From contig JAEZJZ010000021.1 of the NCBI GenBank assembly GCA_023436245.1, positions 1-64,000 of the forward strand: a stretch of DNA of 64,000 bases, in the 5' to 3' direction. Numbering within the stretch: the first letter of the stretch is position 1; each line of letters begins with the position of its first letter. The position numbers were made by a program, and so were the translations under genes. Positions 15,632 to 24,231 of the stretch are shown here, piece after piece. Source of the DNA: Bacillota bacterium. GTDB taxonomy: Bacteria > Bacillota > UBA994 > UBA5500. Below the pieces are notes generated by a model, which was given only the letters and a program-made list of their open reading frames with translations, was not told the origin of the DNA and made no database searches.

Positions 15632-16251
15632 AGGGCCTGATGGTGAAGTCCTATTCTCCGTTGCAGGTTGATGTGTTGCGGGAAGTAAGCAATATCGGCT
15701 GTGGCAATGCTGCCACCGCTCTCTCCAAGGTTCTGGACAGAAGGGTGGACATGGGCATTCCGATGGTCAGCGTCTTGCCACTCCATGAGGTGGCGGACTC
15801 GCTAGGCGGAGCCGAGCTGCCGATGGCTGGAGTCTACTTTCAAGTACTTGATCAACTGCCGTGTTCCATTTTGTTGCTCTTGGACCAGAACTCCATCGGC
15901 AAGATGCTTGGCATTCTGTTCGGGGCAGAGCAGACCCATGACGCGCTGCTTTCCTCGATGGAGCAGTCAGCCCTGATGGAGGTAGGCAACATTCTCTGCA
16001 GTGCCTATCTTGGGGCCCTTTCAGACTTCACGCAGCTCAACTTTCAACTGTCGATCCCGGCGTTGGCTGTGGACATGGCCGGTGCGATTCTTGATATTGC
16101 CCTTTCACAAATTGGCGGTGTCACCGACCGCGTTCTGGTGATCGAAAACTCGCTGCGTGACGGCGATGAGGCGGTGCGCGCCCATTTTCTGATGCTGCCT
16201 GACCGCGAACTGCTAGATAGAATGTTCCAGGCGTTGGGAGTGGCTGAATGA
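15628..16251 (+). CDS. cheC: CheY-P phosphatase CheC
   Basis: A 207-residue CheC with two pseudo-symmetric active-site helices: LREVSNIGCGNAATALSKVL near residue 18 and LMEVGNILCSAYLGALS near 110, each with the E-x2-N pair that positions water for CheY-P hydrolysis. CheC works with CheD in Gram-positive chemotaxis adaptation. The GTG at 15628 overlaps the cheW stop; an ATG at 15640 (MVKSYSPLQ) is an equally possible start, preceded by AAGGG. Confidence 0.95.
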   Translation: MKGLMVKSYSPLQVDVLREVSNIGCGNAATALSKVLDRRVDMGIPMVSVLPLHEVADSLGGAELPMAGVYFQVLDQLPCSILLLLDQNSIGKMLGILFGAEQTHDALLSSMEQSALMEVGNILCSAYLGALSDFTQLNFQLSIPALAVDMAGAILDIALSQIGGVTDRVLVIENSLRDGDEAVRAHFLMLPDRELLDRMFQALGVAE

Positions 16252-16736
16252 GTGGGCTGGTGAAGCAGGTGGGGATGGCTCAGTTCGCGATTGGGCGCGA
16301 ACAGGAGCAGCTGAAGACCCTGGGGCTGGGTTCATGCGTCGGCGTATGCCTCTACGACGCCCGGCTGCGTCTGGGGGGGATGGTGCATGTGATGCTGCCT
16401 GAAATGAGCCAATATCAGGACAGGGAGAGCCAAGCCAAGTATGCCGACACGGGGATCAGGCTGTTGCTGCAAGAGATGGCCGCCTTGGGCTCCGCGGCCG
16501 GGAGAATGCAATGCAAGCTGGCTGGCGGAGCGCAGATGTTCACTTTTGCCGGGCAGAGCGATGTGATGCGCATAGGGCAACGAAACGTCGCCATGTCCAA
16601 ACAGGTGCTGGCGGCTCTTGGTATTCCCATTCTGGCTGAGGACACAGGAGGGACCTACGGGCGCACGATTCAGTTGGACTGTGCGACGGGAGCGCTGGAG
16701 GTGCGCACGATCGGCAAGGGGACCTTTCTGCTCTAG
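16248..16736 (+). CDS. cheD: Chemoreceptor glutamine deamidase CheD
   Basis: A 162-residue CheD. The catalytic Cys lies in LGLGSCVGVCLYD and the His in GGMVHVMLPE, followed by the family stretch KLAGGAQMF. CheD deamidates receptor glutamines and binds CheC, raising its phosphatase activity. It overlaps cheC by four bases. A 71-base gap with a weak resemblance to the end of the palindromic repeat (TTGAACCTTGACGCC) separates it from the sigma factor gene. Confidence 0.95.
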   Translation: MSGLVKQVGMAQFAIGREQEQLKTLGLGSCVGVCLYDARLRLGGMVHVMLPEMSQYQDRESQAKYADTGIRLLLQEMAALGSAAGRMQCKLAGGAQMFTFAGQSDVMRIGQRNVAMSKQVLAALGIPILAEDTGGTYGRTIQLDCATGALEVRTIGKGTFLL

Positions 16737-16807
16737 TATTCTATCAAGTGAACATCTACGCCATGTAGTATGTGGTTTGAACCTTGACGCCTAGGGGGAG
16801 GGACGGG

Positions 16808-17617
16808 ATGGCGGTAATCAACGGCAACGAACAGCTCTGGATGAGGCTTTGGCAAGGAGATCTGGCGGCCAAACAGGACCTGACAATCTCGTATCTCCCT
16901 TTGGTGAAGCGAGTGGTCGGCAGGGTGTCCATCAATCTGCCCGCCTTTATCGATCGCTCAGATTTGGAGGGTGCGGCCGTTTTTGGCCTGATTGAGGCCA
17001 TCAATGGATTTCGTCCAGATCGGGGAGTCAAATTCGAAACATACGCGGTAGCCCGCATTCGCGGGGCTGCCTTGGATAGCCTGCGCAGCTTGGATTTTGT
17101 GCCTCGTTCAGTTCGACAAAAGGCCAGACAAGTGCAAGATGTGTTGCAGACGCTGGTCTCTGGGCTTGGACGCCAGCCAGATCAGGGCGAAATAGCACAG
17201 GCACTCGGGATCAGCGAGGCAGAGCTCAGCAATTGGTGGCAGGAACTGCAGTCGATCACCATGCTTTCGCTGGATGCACCACTCGACGGTGATGCTGACG
17301 CTGTTCCAGGGCTGGACATTCTGCCCGATCCTGACTCTCCCGAGCCGTTGGCGGAGCTGCTTGAGGCAGAAGGAGTGAGTGAACTGGCTGCTGCGATTGC
17401 GCAGCTCAGTAGCCGCGAGCAACAGTTGCTCAGTCTCTACTACGATCAAGGGCTCACTTTGCGGGAACTGGGTCAGGTTTTGGGAGTCAGTGAGTCCCGG
17501 GCCTGCCAGATTCACACGGCAGCGATCATTAAGCTGCGGGCCAGTCTGTTGGGAGAAGGGGGGAAGAAAGATGGGAGTCGAAACACGGGTTCAAATAGAA
17601 GGCGGCAGAGGCTTTAA
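16808..17617 (+). CDS. sigD: Flagellar RNA polymerase sigma factor SigD/FliA
   Basis: A 269-residue sigma factor of the FliA/SigD/WhiG group. Region 2 contains LPLVKRVVGRV and FDxYA-like FETYAVARIRGAALDSLRSLDFVPRS, a block almost diagnostic of this group. Region 3 (about 95-160) and the region 4 helix-turn-helix with LSSREQQLLSLYYDQGLTLRELGQVLGVSESR follow. It directs transcription of late flagellar and chemotaxis genes. I chose the ATG at 16808 because GGGGGAGGG precedes it at about seven bases; the frame is open back to 16784. The end overlaps fapA by 47 bases. Confidence 0.94.
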   Translation: MAVINGNEQLWMRLWQGDLAAKQDLTISYLPLVKRVVGRVSINLPAFIDRSDLEGAAVFGLIEAINGFRPDRGVKFETYAVARIRGAALDSLRSLDFVPRSVRQKARQVQDVLQTLVSGLGRQPDQGEIAQALGISEAELSNWWQELQSITMLSLDAPLDGDADAVPGLDILPDPDSPEPLAELLEAEGVSELAAAIAQLSSREQQLLSLYYDQGLTLRELGQVLGVSESRACQIHTAAIIKLRASLLGEGGKKDGSRNTGSNRRRQRL

Positions 17618-19187
17618 TTTGCAGGTTGAGCGGAACCAAGTGACCCTGACCGTGGAGAACACTCCTGCCGGTCACGCTCTCTCGGTTACCGACGTGTACT
17701 CGGTTTTGCTTCAGAACCGCATTCCTTGGAAGGATGGGAGTCTGGTCGAGAATGCTGTGGCTGCCGCGGACGGGCAGCCCCATGTGATCGTTCCTGATCT
17801 GGCTGCAATCGGCAAGGATGCGGAGTTCATCCTCTCCATCACCCCAGACAGGATGCGGGCCCAGGCCCAGGTACGCCCCGCCGCCTGGGGCAAGGCGCTG
17901 ACCGTGGTCGCATTGCAGGCTGAGTTGCAGAAGGCCGGAATCAGATTTGGGGTTGTGCCCGGTGTGCTGGATGAGTTAGTTCAGAACCAAGATCGGGAGC
18001 AGGAGTGGTTGGTGGCCAGAGGGCAGGAACCAGTGGCAGGCGTCGATGCCAGCATTCTCTACCACTTTGACCTGGAAAAGGCTAAGCCTGAGCCCACTTT
18101 TCTCCCCGATGGCAGAGTAGACTTTCGCGAACTGGACAATATCATCAATGTTGAGCCGGGGCAAGTATTGGCGGAACGTCAGCCACCTGTGCCGGGCCAG
18201 TCAGGCTGGACAGTCTTTCAAGAGGAGCTCTCGCCGAAGCCGGGGCGGGAAGTTCCTCTGCCAGTGGGCAAGGGGGTGAAGCTGGCGGGAAACCTGCTGG
18301 TCGCAGAGACTGCAGGGCAGCTTGTCTACCGCCAGAACAAGCTTACCGTTTCTCCCGTACATCAGGTTTCAGGTGATGTGGACTACTCAACAGGCAATAT
18401 TCGCTTCGTCGGCAATGTCCAGATTCGTGGATCCGTCAAGCCAGGCTTCCTGATCGAGGCTGAGGGTGACGTCAATATCTCGGGCTGGGTAGACTCGGCC
18501 AGCATCATCTGTCAAGGAGCTTTGGTGGTGGGTGGTGGCATTCAGGGACAAGGCCGCGGCACGATTCGAGCTGGAGGCGACATCACCACCCGGTTCATTG
18601 AAAACTGCGATGTCTCGGCTGAAGGCAGTATCAAGGTTGGCGAAGACATCATGCACAGCGTTGTCTCAGCAGGCCGCGGGATAGAGGTTGGAGGGCGTCG
18701 GGGTCTGATTGTTGGCGGAATAGTGCGGGCGACTGACTTTGTCCAGTGCAAGGTGCTCGGCGCGAGCCTGGGCACTCCGACCGTGGTTGAGGTAGGTACA
18801 GATCCTGGTATGTTTGAGCAGTACGGTCGGCTGCAGGGCGAGATCGCGCGCATGGAGGACGAACAGGAGAAACTGGTGCTCGGTCTCCGTCGACTGCTGC
18901 AACTGAAAGACAAATCAGGTGGCCTGCCAGCGGAACGCATGGCCATGCTGCAGCGGTTGCAGACGGCTTATCAGCAGAGGCAGCAAGAAATAGCCGAGAA
19001 GCGCGGACAACTGGCGATGCAGGAGACCGCCTTGTCGGCTATCAGAGATGCGTTTGTGAGAGTGACCGACATCATTCATCCAGGGACTCGCATCGTGATC
19101 GGCAAGGCCAGTTGCTTCACTCAAGAACGTTCGCCTGGCGGGCTCTTCCGCTTGGACGGCGGCGAGGTCACCTATCAACAACCCTAG
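17571..19187 (+). CDS. FapA/DUF342 family protein
   Basis: A 538-residue DUF342 (FapA) protein: an N-terminal domain of about 150 residues, then a right-handed beta-helix region rich in glycine and valine (about 260-420, with repeats such as GNVQIRGSVKPGFLIEAEGDVNISG), and a C-terminal coiled coil (about 420-510). The family is widespread in Firmicutes next to flagellar genes; its molecular function is not settled. The start at 17571 follows a GGGGGGAAGAAAG site; the same frame extends further upstream inside sigD but without family sequence. Confidence 0.88.
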   Translation: MGVETRVQIEGGRGFNLQVERNQVTLTVENTPAGHALSVTDVYSVLLQNRIPWKDGSLVENAVAAADGQPHVIVPDLAAIGKDAEFILSITPDRMRAQAQVRPAAWGKALTVVALQAELQKAGIRFGVVPGVLDELVQNQDREQEWLVARGQEPVAGVDASILYHFDLEKAKPEPTFLPDGRVDFRELDNIINVEPGQVLAERQPPVPGQSGWTVFQEELSPKPGREVPLPVGKGVKLAGNLLVAETAGQLVYRQNKLTVSPVHQVSGDVDYSTGNIRFVGNVQIRGSVKPGFLIEAEGDVNISGWVDSASIICQGALVVGGGIQGQGRGTIRAGGDITTRFIENCDVSAEGSIKVGEDIMHSVVSAGRGIEVGGRRGLIVGGIVRATDFVQCKVLGASLGTPTVVEVGTDPGMFEQYGRLQGEIARMEDEQEKLVLGLRRLLQLKDKSGGLPAERMAMLQRLQTAYQQRQQEIAEKRGQLAMQETALSAIRDAFVRVTDIIHPGTRIVIGKASCFTQERSPGGLFRLDGGEVTYQQP

Positions 19188-19257
19188 TTGAAGCCAAGTT
19201 TCGGACCCGCATTGCCGGGCTCCTTGATACCCCATAGCGACTATGTACGAGGGGGTG

Positions 19258-19569
19258 ATGTTCATCCGTCCAATCGATTCGCTTAGCGTCTTGCAGCGGA
19301 CCAGTGAACTTCAGAGGTCAACAGCGACGAGTCGGGAGCAGCATCAACAGGCGCAGCATCATTTCATCCAGGAACTGCAGCAAGTGAGCGCTCGCGAGCA
19401 ACAGATAGTGCGCCAGAGCGAAGACACCAAGAAAAACGAGCTTGAGCAGGAACAGAGCCAGAAGCAGAAAAGACAGAGAGAACAAAAAGCGAAAAAACCC
19501 AAGACCGATAAGGGATCATCTCCCGAGGAGGATGGCACCAGGGGCCTGCACCTTGACATTAAGGCATAA
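19258..19569 (+). CDS. Small charged coiled-coil protein of the flagellar locus
   Basis: A 103-residue protein, mostly Gln/Glu/Lys-rich helix (about 10-85) with a short C-terminal HLDIKA tail. Small proteins of this build and tail occur at the end of fla/che operons in clostridia, but I know no function. The ATG at 19258 is chosen because GAGGGGGTG lies just before it. It sits between the FapA gene and a small membrane protein gene, 10 bases apart from the latter's ribosome binding site, in the same operon. Confidence 0.65.
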   Translation: MFIRPIDSLSVLQRTSELQRSTATSREQHQQAQHHFIQELQQVSAREQQIVRQSEDTKKNELEQEQSQKQKRQREQKAKKPKTDKGSSPEEDGTRGLHLDIKA

Positions 19570-19581
19570 GGAGGACTCGGT

Positions 19582-20070
19582 ATGTGGCCATGGGTGATAG
19601 TGGGGATGCTCTGCATCTTGCCAGGGCTGATTATCTTCCTGCTACTGCGCCGAACGACCGGAACAGCAGCAGGACTTCCCCTGCCCCCGACTGGCGGAAC
19701 GCCTACCGAGGCGGTGGACAGCCTGCTCGAGCAATTGGAGGATGCCGCCGACCTGATCATTGCGCGGCTTGAAGTGAAGCAGAACGAAGTGGAAGCGATG
19801 ATTCGCTTGCTTGATGCTAAGCTCGAGGCACTGCAGCTAGCGATGCAGACGCAGTCGAAACGAGACGAAAGCACAACAATCAGTCCGAGTTCACAGAAGA
19901 AGGATGAGGTCAGCGATGACCTGCTGGCTCGCCATGAGTTGGTGCGAACTCTAGCGGAGGCCGGTTTGGACGCGATGACCATAGCGCAGCGTACCGGGTT
20001 GCGTTTAGACGAGGTACGGCTAATCATCAGTCTCTGCGGGCATCGCGGCAAGACGCCTGGGCAACAGTGA
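19582..20070 (+). CDS. Small membrane-anchored protein with C-terminal HTH-like segment (DUF6115-like)
   Basis: A 162-residue protein: an N-terminal transmembrane helix (about 4-23), a Pro/Gly linker, a helical stretch (about 45-90) and a C-terminal segment resembling a short helix-turn-helix (LVRTLAEAGLDAMTIAQRTGLRLDEVRLII). This layout fits a family of unknown function found at the end of fla/che operons. AAGGAGG precedes the ATG. It is the last gene before the rpsB promoter. Confidence 0.7.
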   Translation: MWPWVIVGMLCILPGLIIFLLLRRTTGTAAGLPLPPTGGTPTEAVDSLLEQLEDAADLIIARLEVKQNEVEAMIRLLDAKLEALQLAMQTQSKRDESTTISPSSQKKDEVSDDLLARHELVRTLAEAGLDAMTIAQRTGLRLDEVRLIISLCGHRGKTPGQQ

Positions 20071-20081
20071 CTTACTCCTGC

Positions 20082-20110
20082 TTGCTCAGCCAAATACCGT
20101 ATGATATACT
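20082..20110 (+). promoter_or_regulatory. Promoter of rpsB-tsf
   Basis: TTGCTC (20082-20087) and TATACT (20105-20110) are spaced by 17 bases, a good sigma-A type promoter. The leader to the rpsB start is about 115 bases and carries the strong AGGAGGGAGGTGA site; a possible hairpin around 20150-20180 (CTCCGGGAGG) may serve ribosomal-protein feedback, which is inference. Confidence 0.75.
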
Positions 20111-20231
20111 ACGCTCTGGTGTTCAAAACACACGTTTCTCGAGCAAAGAGGCGGTGCCTTCTCCGGGAGGTTCCTCGATGCGATGAAGGGAACGGAGGCA
20201 AAAAAACCATTAGGAGGGAGGTGACACAGCC

Positions 20232-20930
20232 ATGGCAATCGTTTCAATGAAACAACTGCTGGAGGCCGGTGTCCATTTCGGTCATCAAACCAGACGTTGG
20301 AATCCCAAGATGGCTCCTTACATCTTCACGGAGAGAAATGGCATCTACATCATCGATCTGCAGAAGACAGTACGCAAAATCGAGGAAGCCTACAACTTCG
20401 TTAAAGATGTAGTAGCTTCCGGACAGAGCATTCTCTTTGTCGGCACCAAGAAGCAGGCACAAGAGGCTGTTCAGGAAGAAGCGGAGCGTTCCGGGATGTA
20501 CTTCGTCAATCAGCGCTGGTTGGGCGGAACAATGACCAACTTCCAGACCATCCAGAAGCGCATCAACCGTCTGCATGAACTGCAGCGGATGGAAGAAGAG
20601 GGCACTTTCGAGGTTCTGCCGAAGAAGGAAGTCATCGGTTTGCGCCATGAGATGGAGAAGTTGGAGAAGTTCCTAGGCGGTATTCAGCACATGAAGAGGC
20701 TGCCGGGGGCGTTATTCGTAATCGACCCGCGGAAAGAGAAAATCGCCGTTGCAGAAGCCCGCAAGTTGGGTATCCCGGTGGTCGCTATCGTAGACACTAA
20801 CTGCGATCCTGACGAAGTAGACGTCGTCATTCCGGGTAACGACGATGCAATTCGTGCGGTTAAGCTGCTCTGCGCTACTATCGCCGATGCCGTTATCGAG
20901 GCCAATCAGGGTGAGCAATTGGCTGAGTAG
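20232..20930 (+). CDS. rpsB: 30S ribosomal protein S2
   Basis: A 232-residue S2 protein with the family start (MKQLLEAGVHFGHQTRRWNPKMAPYIF) and the RWLGGTMTNFQTIQKRI block. S2 binds late to the small subunit between head and body. It is preceded by its own promoter and strong ribosome binding site and followed by a hairpin, then by tsf, the conserved rpsB-tsf pair. Confidence 0.98.
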   Translation: MAIVSMKQLLEAGVHFGHQTRRWNPKMAPYIFTERNGIYIIDLQKTVRKIEEAYNFVKDVVASGQSILFVGTKKQAQEAVQEEAERSGMYFVNQRWLGGTMTNFQTIQKRINRLHELQRMEEEGTFEVLPKKEVIGLRHEMEKLEKFLGGIQHMKRLPGALFVIDPRKEKIAVAEARKLGIPVVAIVDTNCDPDEVDVVIPGNDDAIRAVKLLCATIADAVIEANQGEQLAE

Positions 20931-20938
20931 AAGCTTCC

Positions 20939-20992
20939 GGGGTAAAGGTGACTGGGCGCTGTGCTGCCCTGACATCTTTACCCCTGTTTTTC
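20939..20992 (+). terminator. Terminator or attenuator between rpsB and tsf
   Basis: GGGGTAAAG pairs with CTTTACCCC, enclosing a smaller GGC/GCC stem, and is followed by TGTTTTTC. In many bacteria the rpsB-tsf gap holds a partial terminator that lowers tsf expression. Confidence 0.75.
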
Positions 20993-21063
20993 GACCACCG
21001 ATGTTTACCAGTTCAGCATTTGACACATAATGTTAATTAGCGAAGCTAATGAGGAGGGATATC

Positions 21064-21714
21064 ATGGCAGAAGTCAGTGCAGCGGTTGTCAAGGAACTGC
21101 GCGAACGCACCGGGGCAGGAATGATGGACTGCAAGCGTGCGTTAGTGGAGAAGAACGGGGACATGGAAGCTGCTATCGAATACTTGCGCGAAAAGGGCCT
21201 GGCGGCAGCAGCCAAGAAGGCTGGCCGGATCGCCACTGAGGGCTTGGTTGAGTCATACATTCACGCCGGCGGCAAGATTGGCGTGTTGATTGAAGTCAAC
21301 TGTGAGACAGACTTCGTGGCGAAAACGGATGATTTCCGGCAACTGGTCAAGGATCTGGCCATGCACATCGCGGCCAATAACCCGACCTATGTCAGTTCTG
21401 ATGAGATTCCGGCGGAAGTGATCGCCAAAGAGCGGGAGATTTATCGGCAGCAGGCGCTGAATGAAGGCAAACCGGAGAAGATAGTGGACAAGATGGTGGA
21501 CGGACGCGTGCAGAAGTTCTTTGCCGAGGTCTGTCTGCTGGATCAGGGCTTTGTTCGCGATCCCGACGTGACTATTGCCAATCTGATTCAAAACAAGATC
21601 GCCACCATCGGCGAGAAGATCAGTGTTCGCCGTTTTGCACGCTTCGCTCTTGGTGAAGGAATGGAAAAGCGGGTCAACGATCTGGCCGCTGATATCGCTG
21701 CTCTCACGAAGTAG
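21064..21714 (+). CDS. tsf: Elongation factor Ts
   Basis: A 216-residue EF-Ts, the nucleotide exchange factor for EF-Tu. The N-terminal UBA-like domain has VKELRERTGAGMMDCKRAL, and the core motif INCETDFVA appears as VNCETDFVAK. The short (about 216 rather than 290) form is typical of many Firmicutes. The ATG at 21064 follows GAGGAGGG at 5 bases; the frame opens upstream at 21049. Confidence 0.97.
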   Translation: MAEVSAAVVKELRERTGAGMMDCKRALVEKNGDMEAAIEYLREKGLAAAAKKAGRIATEGLVESYIHAGGKIGVLIEVNCETDFVAKTDDFRQLVKDLAMHIAANNPTYVSSDEIPAEVIAKEREIYRQQALNEGKPEKIVDKMVDGRVQKFFAEVCLLDQGFVRDPDVTIANLIQNKIATIGEKISVRRFARFALGEGMEKRVNDLAADIAALTK

Positions 21715-21727
21715 CATATTGCCTTTC

Positions 21728-21757
21728 GGAGGAACACCTTGGTGTTCCTCCTTCTTG
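21728..21757 (+). terminator. Terminator after tsf
   Basis: GGAGGAACACC and GGTGTTCCTCC make a perfect 11-bp stem with a two-base TT between them (so the hairpin loop opens a few pairs), followed by TTCTT. Confidence 0.8.
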
Positions 21758-21947
21758 CGTTGGCAGCCTGGCCCAACCGGGGGCTGGTCGTGCTAATGCG
21801 GCAGCTCACTTCTGCCGCAAAGCCACACGGATAGTTCCGCCGAGTGCGCTGCTGTCAGCCGATCAGATCTCAGTCCTCGATTTCCGGTCTGAGTGACAGG
21901 AATCAACCTGTGTGGAGGCGAATTATACCATGACGGAGGTTGTTTGC

Positions 21948-22673
21948 GTGGAGAAGCCTAAGTACAAGCGCGTTGTGCTCAAATTGAGTGGGGAAGCGTT
22001 AGCCGGCGAGAATGGCTTCGGTATCGACGCCGAAGTAGTGCATGACATCGCTCTGCAAGTGCGGGAAATCGCATCTTTTGGCGTGGAAATTGCCATCGTG
22101 GTGGGCGGCGGTAACATTTGGAGAGGCGCAGTCGGGAGTTCGAAGGGCATTGATCGGGCAACTGCCGACTACATGGGTATGTTGGCCACGGTACTCAATG
22201 CCTTGGCCCTGCAGGATGCTTTGGAGAAGCTGCAGGTTCCTACTCGGGTGCAGACAGCCATTGAAATGCGTGAGATAGCCGAACCTTACATCAGACGCAA
22301 AGCCACCAATCACTTGGAGCACGGGCGTGTGGTGATCTTTGCTGCTGGCAACGGTCATCCGTACTTCACTACTGACACCACTGCTGCTTTGCGGGCCGCT
22401 GAGATTGGCGCCGATGTCATTCTGTTGGCAAAAGGCACGGTTGATGGCGTGTACGATGCAGATCCGAAGTTGGTGCCGGATGCGAAGAAGTTCACGCAAC
22501 TGACCTATCTGGAGGTGCTGCAGCGAGGCCTGAAAGTGATGGACGCCACTGCGACTTCGCTCTGTATGGACAATGGCATTCCCCTGATTGTTTTTGGTCT
22601 GGCGACCCGCGGCAACATCCGGAGAGCATTGTTTGGTGAAAATATCGGAACTTATGTGGGAGGTGAAAAGTAA
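21948..22673 (+). CDS. pyrH: UMP kinase
   Basis: A 241-residue amino-acid-kinase-fold enzyme that phosphorylates UMP to UDP. It starts EKPKYKRVVLKLSGEALAG and contains VVVGGGNIWRG, the nucleotide-binding GTVDGVYDADPK and DATATSLCMDN. I choose the GTG at 21948: GGAGG lies eight bases before it and the protein then starts as family members do. An ATG at 21930 is the alternative. The stop overlaps the frr start by one base. Confidence 0.95.
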   Translation: MEKPKYKRVVLKLSGEALAGENGFGIDAEVVHDIALQVREIASFGVEIAIVVGGGNIWRGAVGSSKGIDRATADYMGMLATVLNALALQDALEKLQVPTRVQTAIEMREIAEPYIRRKATNHLEHGRVVIFAAGNGHPYFTTDTTAALRAAEIGADVILLAKGTVDGVYDADPKLVPDAKKFTQLTYLEVLQRGLKVMDATATSLCMDNGIPLIVFGLATRGNIRRALFGENIGTYVGGEK

Positions 22674-23230
22674 TGGTAAAAGAACTGCTACATGATACTA
22701 TGGACAAAATGGAGAAGAGCATTGCCGTTTTCAAGAAGGATCTGTCTAGCTTACGTGCAGGCAGGGCTACGCCTGCCCTCCTGGATAAGGTGCTGGTCGA
22801 CTATTACGGGGTTCCGACGCAGATTGGGCAGATGGCATCTGTCTCAGTGCCTGAACCGCGTGTTTTGGTGATTCAGCCTTGGGATAAGGGGCAGCTGAAG
22901 CCAATCGAGAAGGCGATTCAGAAGTCCGATTTGGGTCTGAATCCCCTGACTGATGGATCAGTCATTCGCCTAACCATTCCGCAAATGACTGAAGAACGTC
23001 GCTTGGAACTGGTCAAAGCAGTGCGCAAGAAGGCAGAGGAGTGCCGCGTCGCTATTCGCAATCTGCGGCGTGACGCTAATGATCTGTTGAAGGACCTGCA
23101 GAAGTCGCACGAGATTTCCGAGGATGAGCAGAAGCGCGGTCAGGATGAAGTACAGAAGCTGACAGACAAGCAGATCAAGATGGTGGATGAGATCTGTTCC
23201 GGCAAGGAAGCAGAGGTAATGGAAGTCTAG
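22673..23230 (+). CDS. frr: Ribosome recycling factor
   Basis: A 185-residue protein, the exact usual size of RRF, which with EF-G splits post-termination ribosomes. Seen are DKMEKSIAVFKKDLSSLRAGRA at the N-terminus, YYGVPTQIGQMASVSVPE and the C-terminal helix with RNLRRDAND and EDEQKRGQDEVQKLTD. GGAGGTGAAAAGTA precedes the ATG, which overlaps the pyrH stop. Confidence 0.98.
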   Translation: MVKELLHDTMDKMEKSIAVFKKDLSSLRAGRATPALLDKVLVDYYGVPTQIGQMASVSVPEPRVLVIQPWDKGQLKPIEKAIQKSDLGLNPLTDGSVIRLTIPQMTEERRLELVKAVRKKAEECRVAIRNLRRDANDLLKDLQKSHEISEDEQKRGQDEVQKLTDKQIKMVDEICSGKEAEVMEV

Positions 23231-23437
23231 ATGGAACTTGACGAGTTGCTGGGACAGCCATTGTCTTCGGCCAGGCACATCCTGGGTGAGCAGCTACTCG
23301 CAGTTCAGGGAACTGGATTTCCCGGGCAATCCTTGGGCGAGGATGAGCACCAATTGCGGGTAGTGCGGGTGAGGCAGTCGCCCACCGGCTGCGTGCTGAC
23401 AGTCGTGCTTCCCCCAGTGCTCAAGAAAAGCTTTTGA
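23231..23437 (+). CDS. Small protein of unknown function between frr and uppS
   Basis: A 68-residue protein starting immediately after the frr stop (TAG then ATG), in a position where it would be translated by coupling. It has an amphipathic N-terminal part (MELDELLGQPLSSARHILGE) and a beta-like C-terminal half (HQLRVVRVRQSPTGCVLTVVL). No family recognised. Tight packing in the operon and the absence of a better reading frame support it as real; a transcription hairpin follows at once. Confidence 0.6.
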   Translation: MELDELLGQPLSSARHILGEQLLAVQGTGFPGQSLGEDEHQLRVVRVRQSPTGCVLTVVLPPVLKKSF

Positions 23438-23445
23438 CGTGGGCC

Positions 23446-23472
23446 GCCCCCTGCCAGACAGGGGGCCGTTTG
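23446..23472 (+). terminator. Hairpin between the small gene and uppS
   Basis: GCCCCCTG and CAGGGGGC form an eight-base GC-rich stem, followed by CGTTTG. The T-run is short, so termination may be partial. Confidence 0.55.
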
Positions 23473-23489
23473 CTATAGGAGGAGATTGG

Positions 23490-24230
23490 ATGGGGACAAG
23501 CAGTCAGGGGAACGTCCCGGTTCACATTGCTGCAGTTATGGACGGGAATGGCCGCTGGGCTGAGCAGCGAGGTTTGCCGCGCATGGTTGGCCATCGCCAG
23601 GGTTCAGAGAACATGCGCCGGATTATTCAGGCGTGCCTGGACTTGGGTGTACAATATCTGACGCTATACGCGTTTTCCACAGAGAACTGGAGTCGACCGA
23701 AGGCAGAGGTCGACTATTTGATGAGCCTGCCAGGGCAGTTCTATGATCGGGAGCGTCATCTGCTGCATGAGAATCAGGTGCGCATGCTGGTAATTGGTGA
23801 CCCAGCACAAGTGCCTGCCAGGACGCGTCAAGTCCTGCAGCGGATGCAGAACGAGACTGCGGACTACCGCCGCTTGACGGTGCAGATGGCCTTCAACTAC
23901 GGGGGGCGAGCTGAGTTGGTGCGGGCAGCATCTGCTCTGGTGGGCCGCGTGATCTCTGGCGAAATCGAACGAGTCACTGAGCAGGACCTGGCTAATGAGC
24001 TCTATACAGCCGGTTTACCTGACCCGGATCTCTTCATTCGCTGTGGCAACGAAATGCGACTGAGCAATTTTCTGCTTTGGCAAGTTGCATATGCCGAGCT
24101 GTTCTTTACCGAGAAGCTCTGGCCTGATTTTGGACCAGAAGACCTCCGTGATGCCATTGACTCATTCCGGCGTCGGGATCGCCGTTTTGGCGGCATCAAC
24201 CCAACGCCTGTCTCCCGAGGAGATCGCTGA
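23490..24230 (+). CDS. uppS: Undecaprenyl diphosphate synthase (isoprenyl transferase)
   Basis: A 246-residue cis-prenyltransferase that builds the lipid carrier for cell-wall precursors from isopentenyl diphosphate. The catalytic block MDGNGRWAEQRGLPR, the FSTENWSRP block, and the C-terminal DLFIRCGNEMRLSNFLLWQVAYAE are present. I take the ATG at 23490 after AGGAGGAGATT, rather than the upstream frame at 23439, which lies in the hairpin. The stop is one base before the cdsA start. Confidence 0.96.
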   Translation: MGTSSQGNVPVHIAAVMDGNGRWAEQRGLPRMVGHRQGSENMRRIIQACLDLGVQYLTLYAFSTENWSRPKAEVDYLMSLPGQFYDRERHLLHENQVRMLVIGDPAQVPARTRQVLQRMQNETADYRRLTVQMAFNYGGRAELVRAASALVGRVISGEIERVTEQDLANELYTAGLPDPDLFIRCGNEMRLSNFLLWQVAYAELFFTEKLWPDFGPEDLRDAIDSFRRRDRRFGGINPTPVSRGDR

Positions 24231-24231
24231 C

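Noticed and set aside
15640..15642. ATG 15640 as the sole cheC start
   Set aside because: Possible, but the GTG at 15628 overlapping the cheW stop has an equally good site; left as an alternative rather than a decision.
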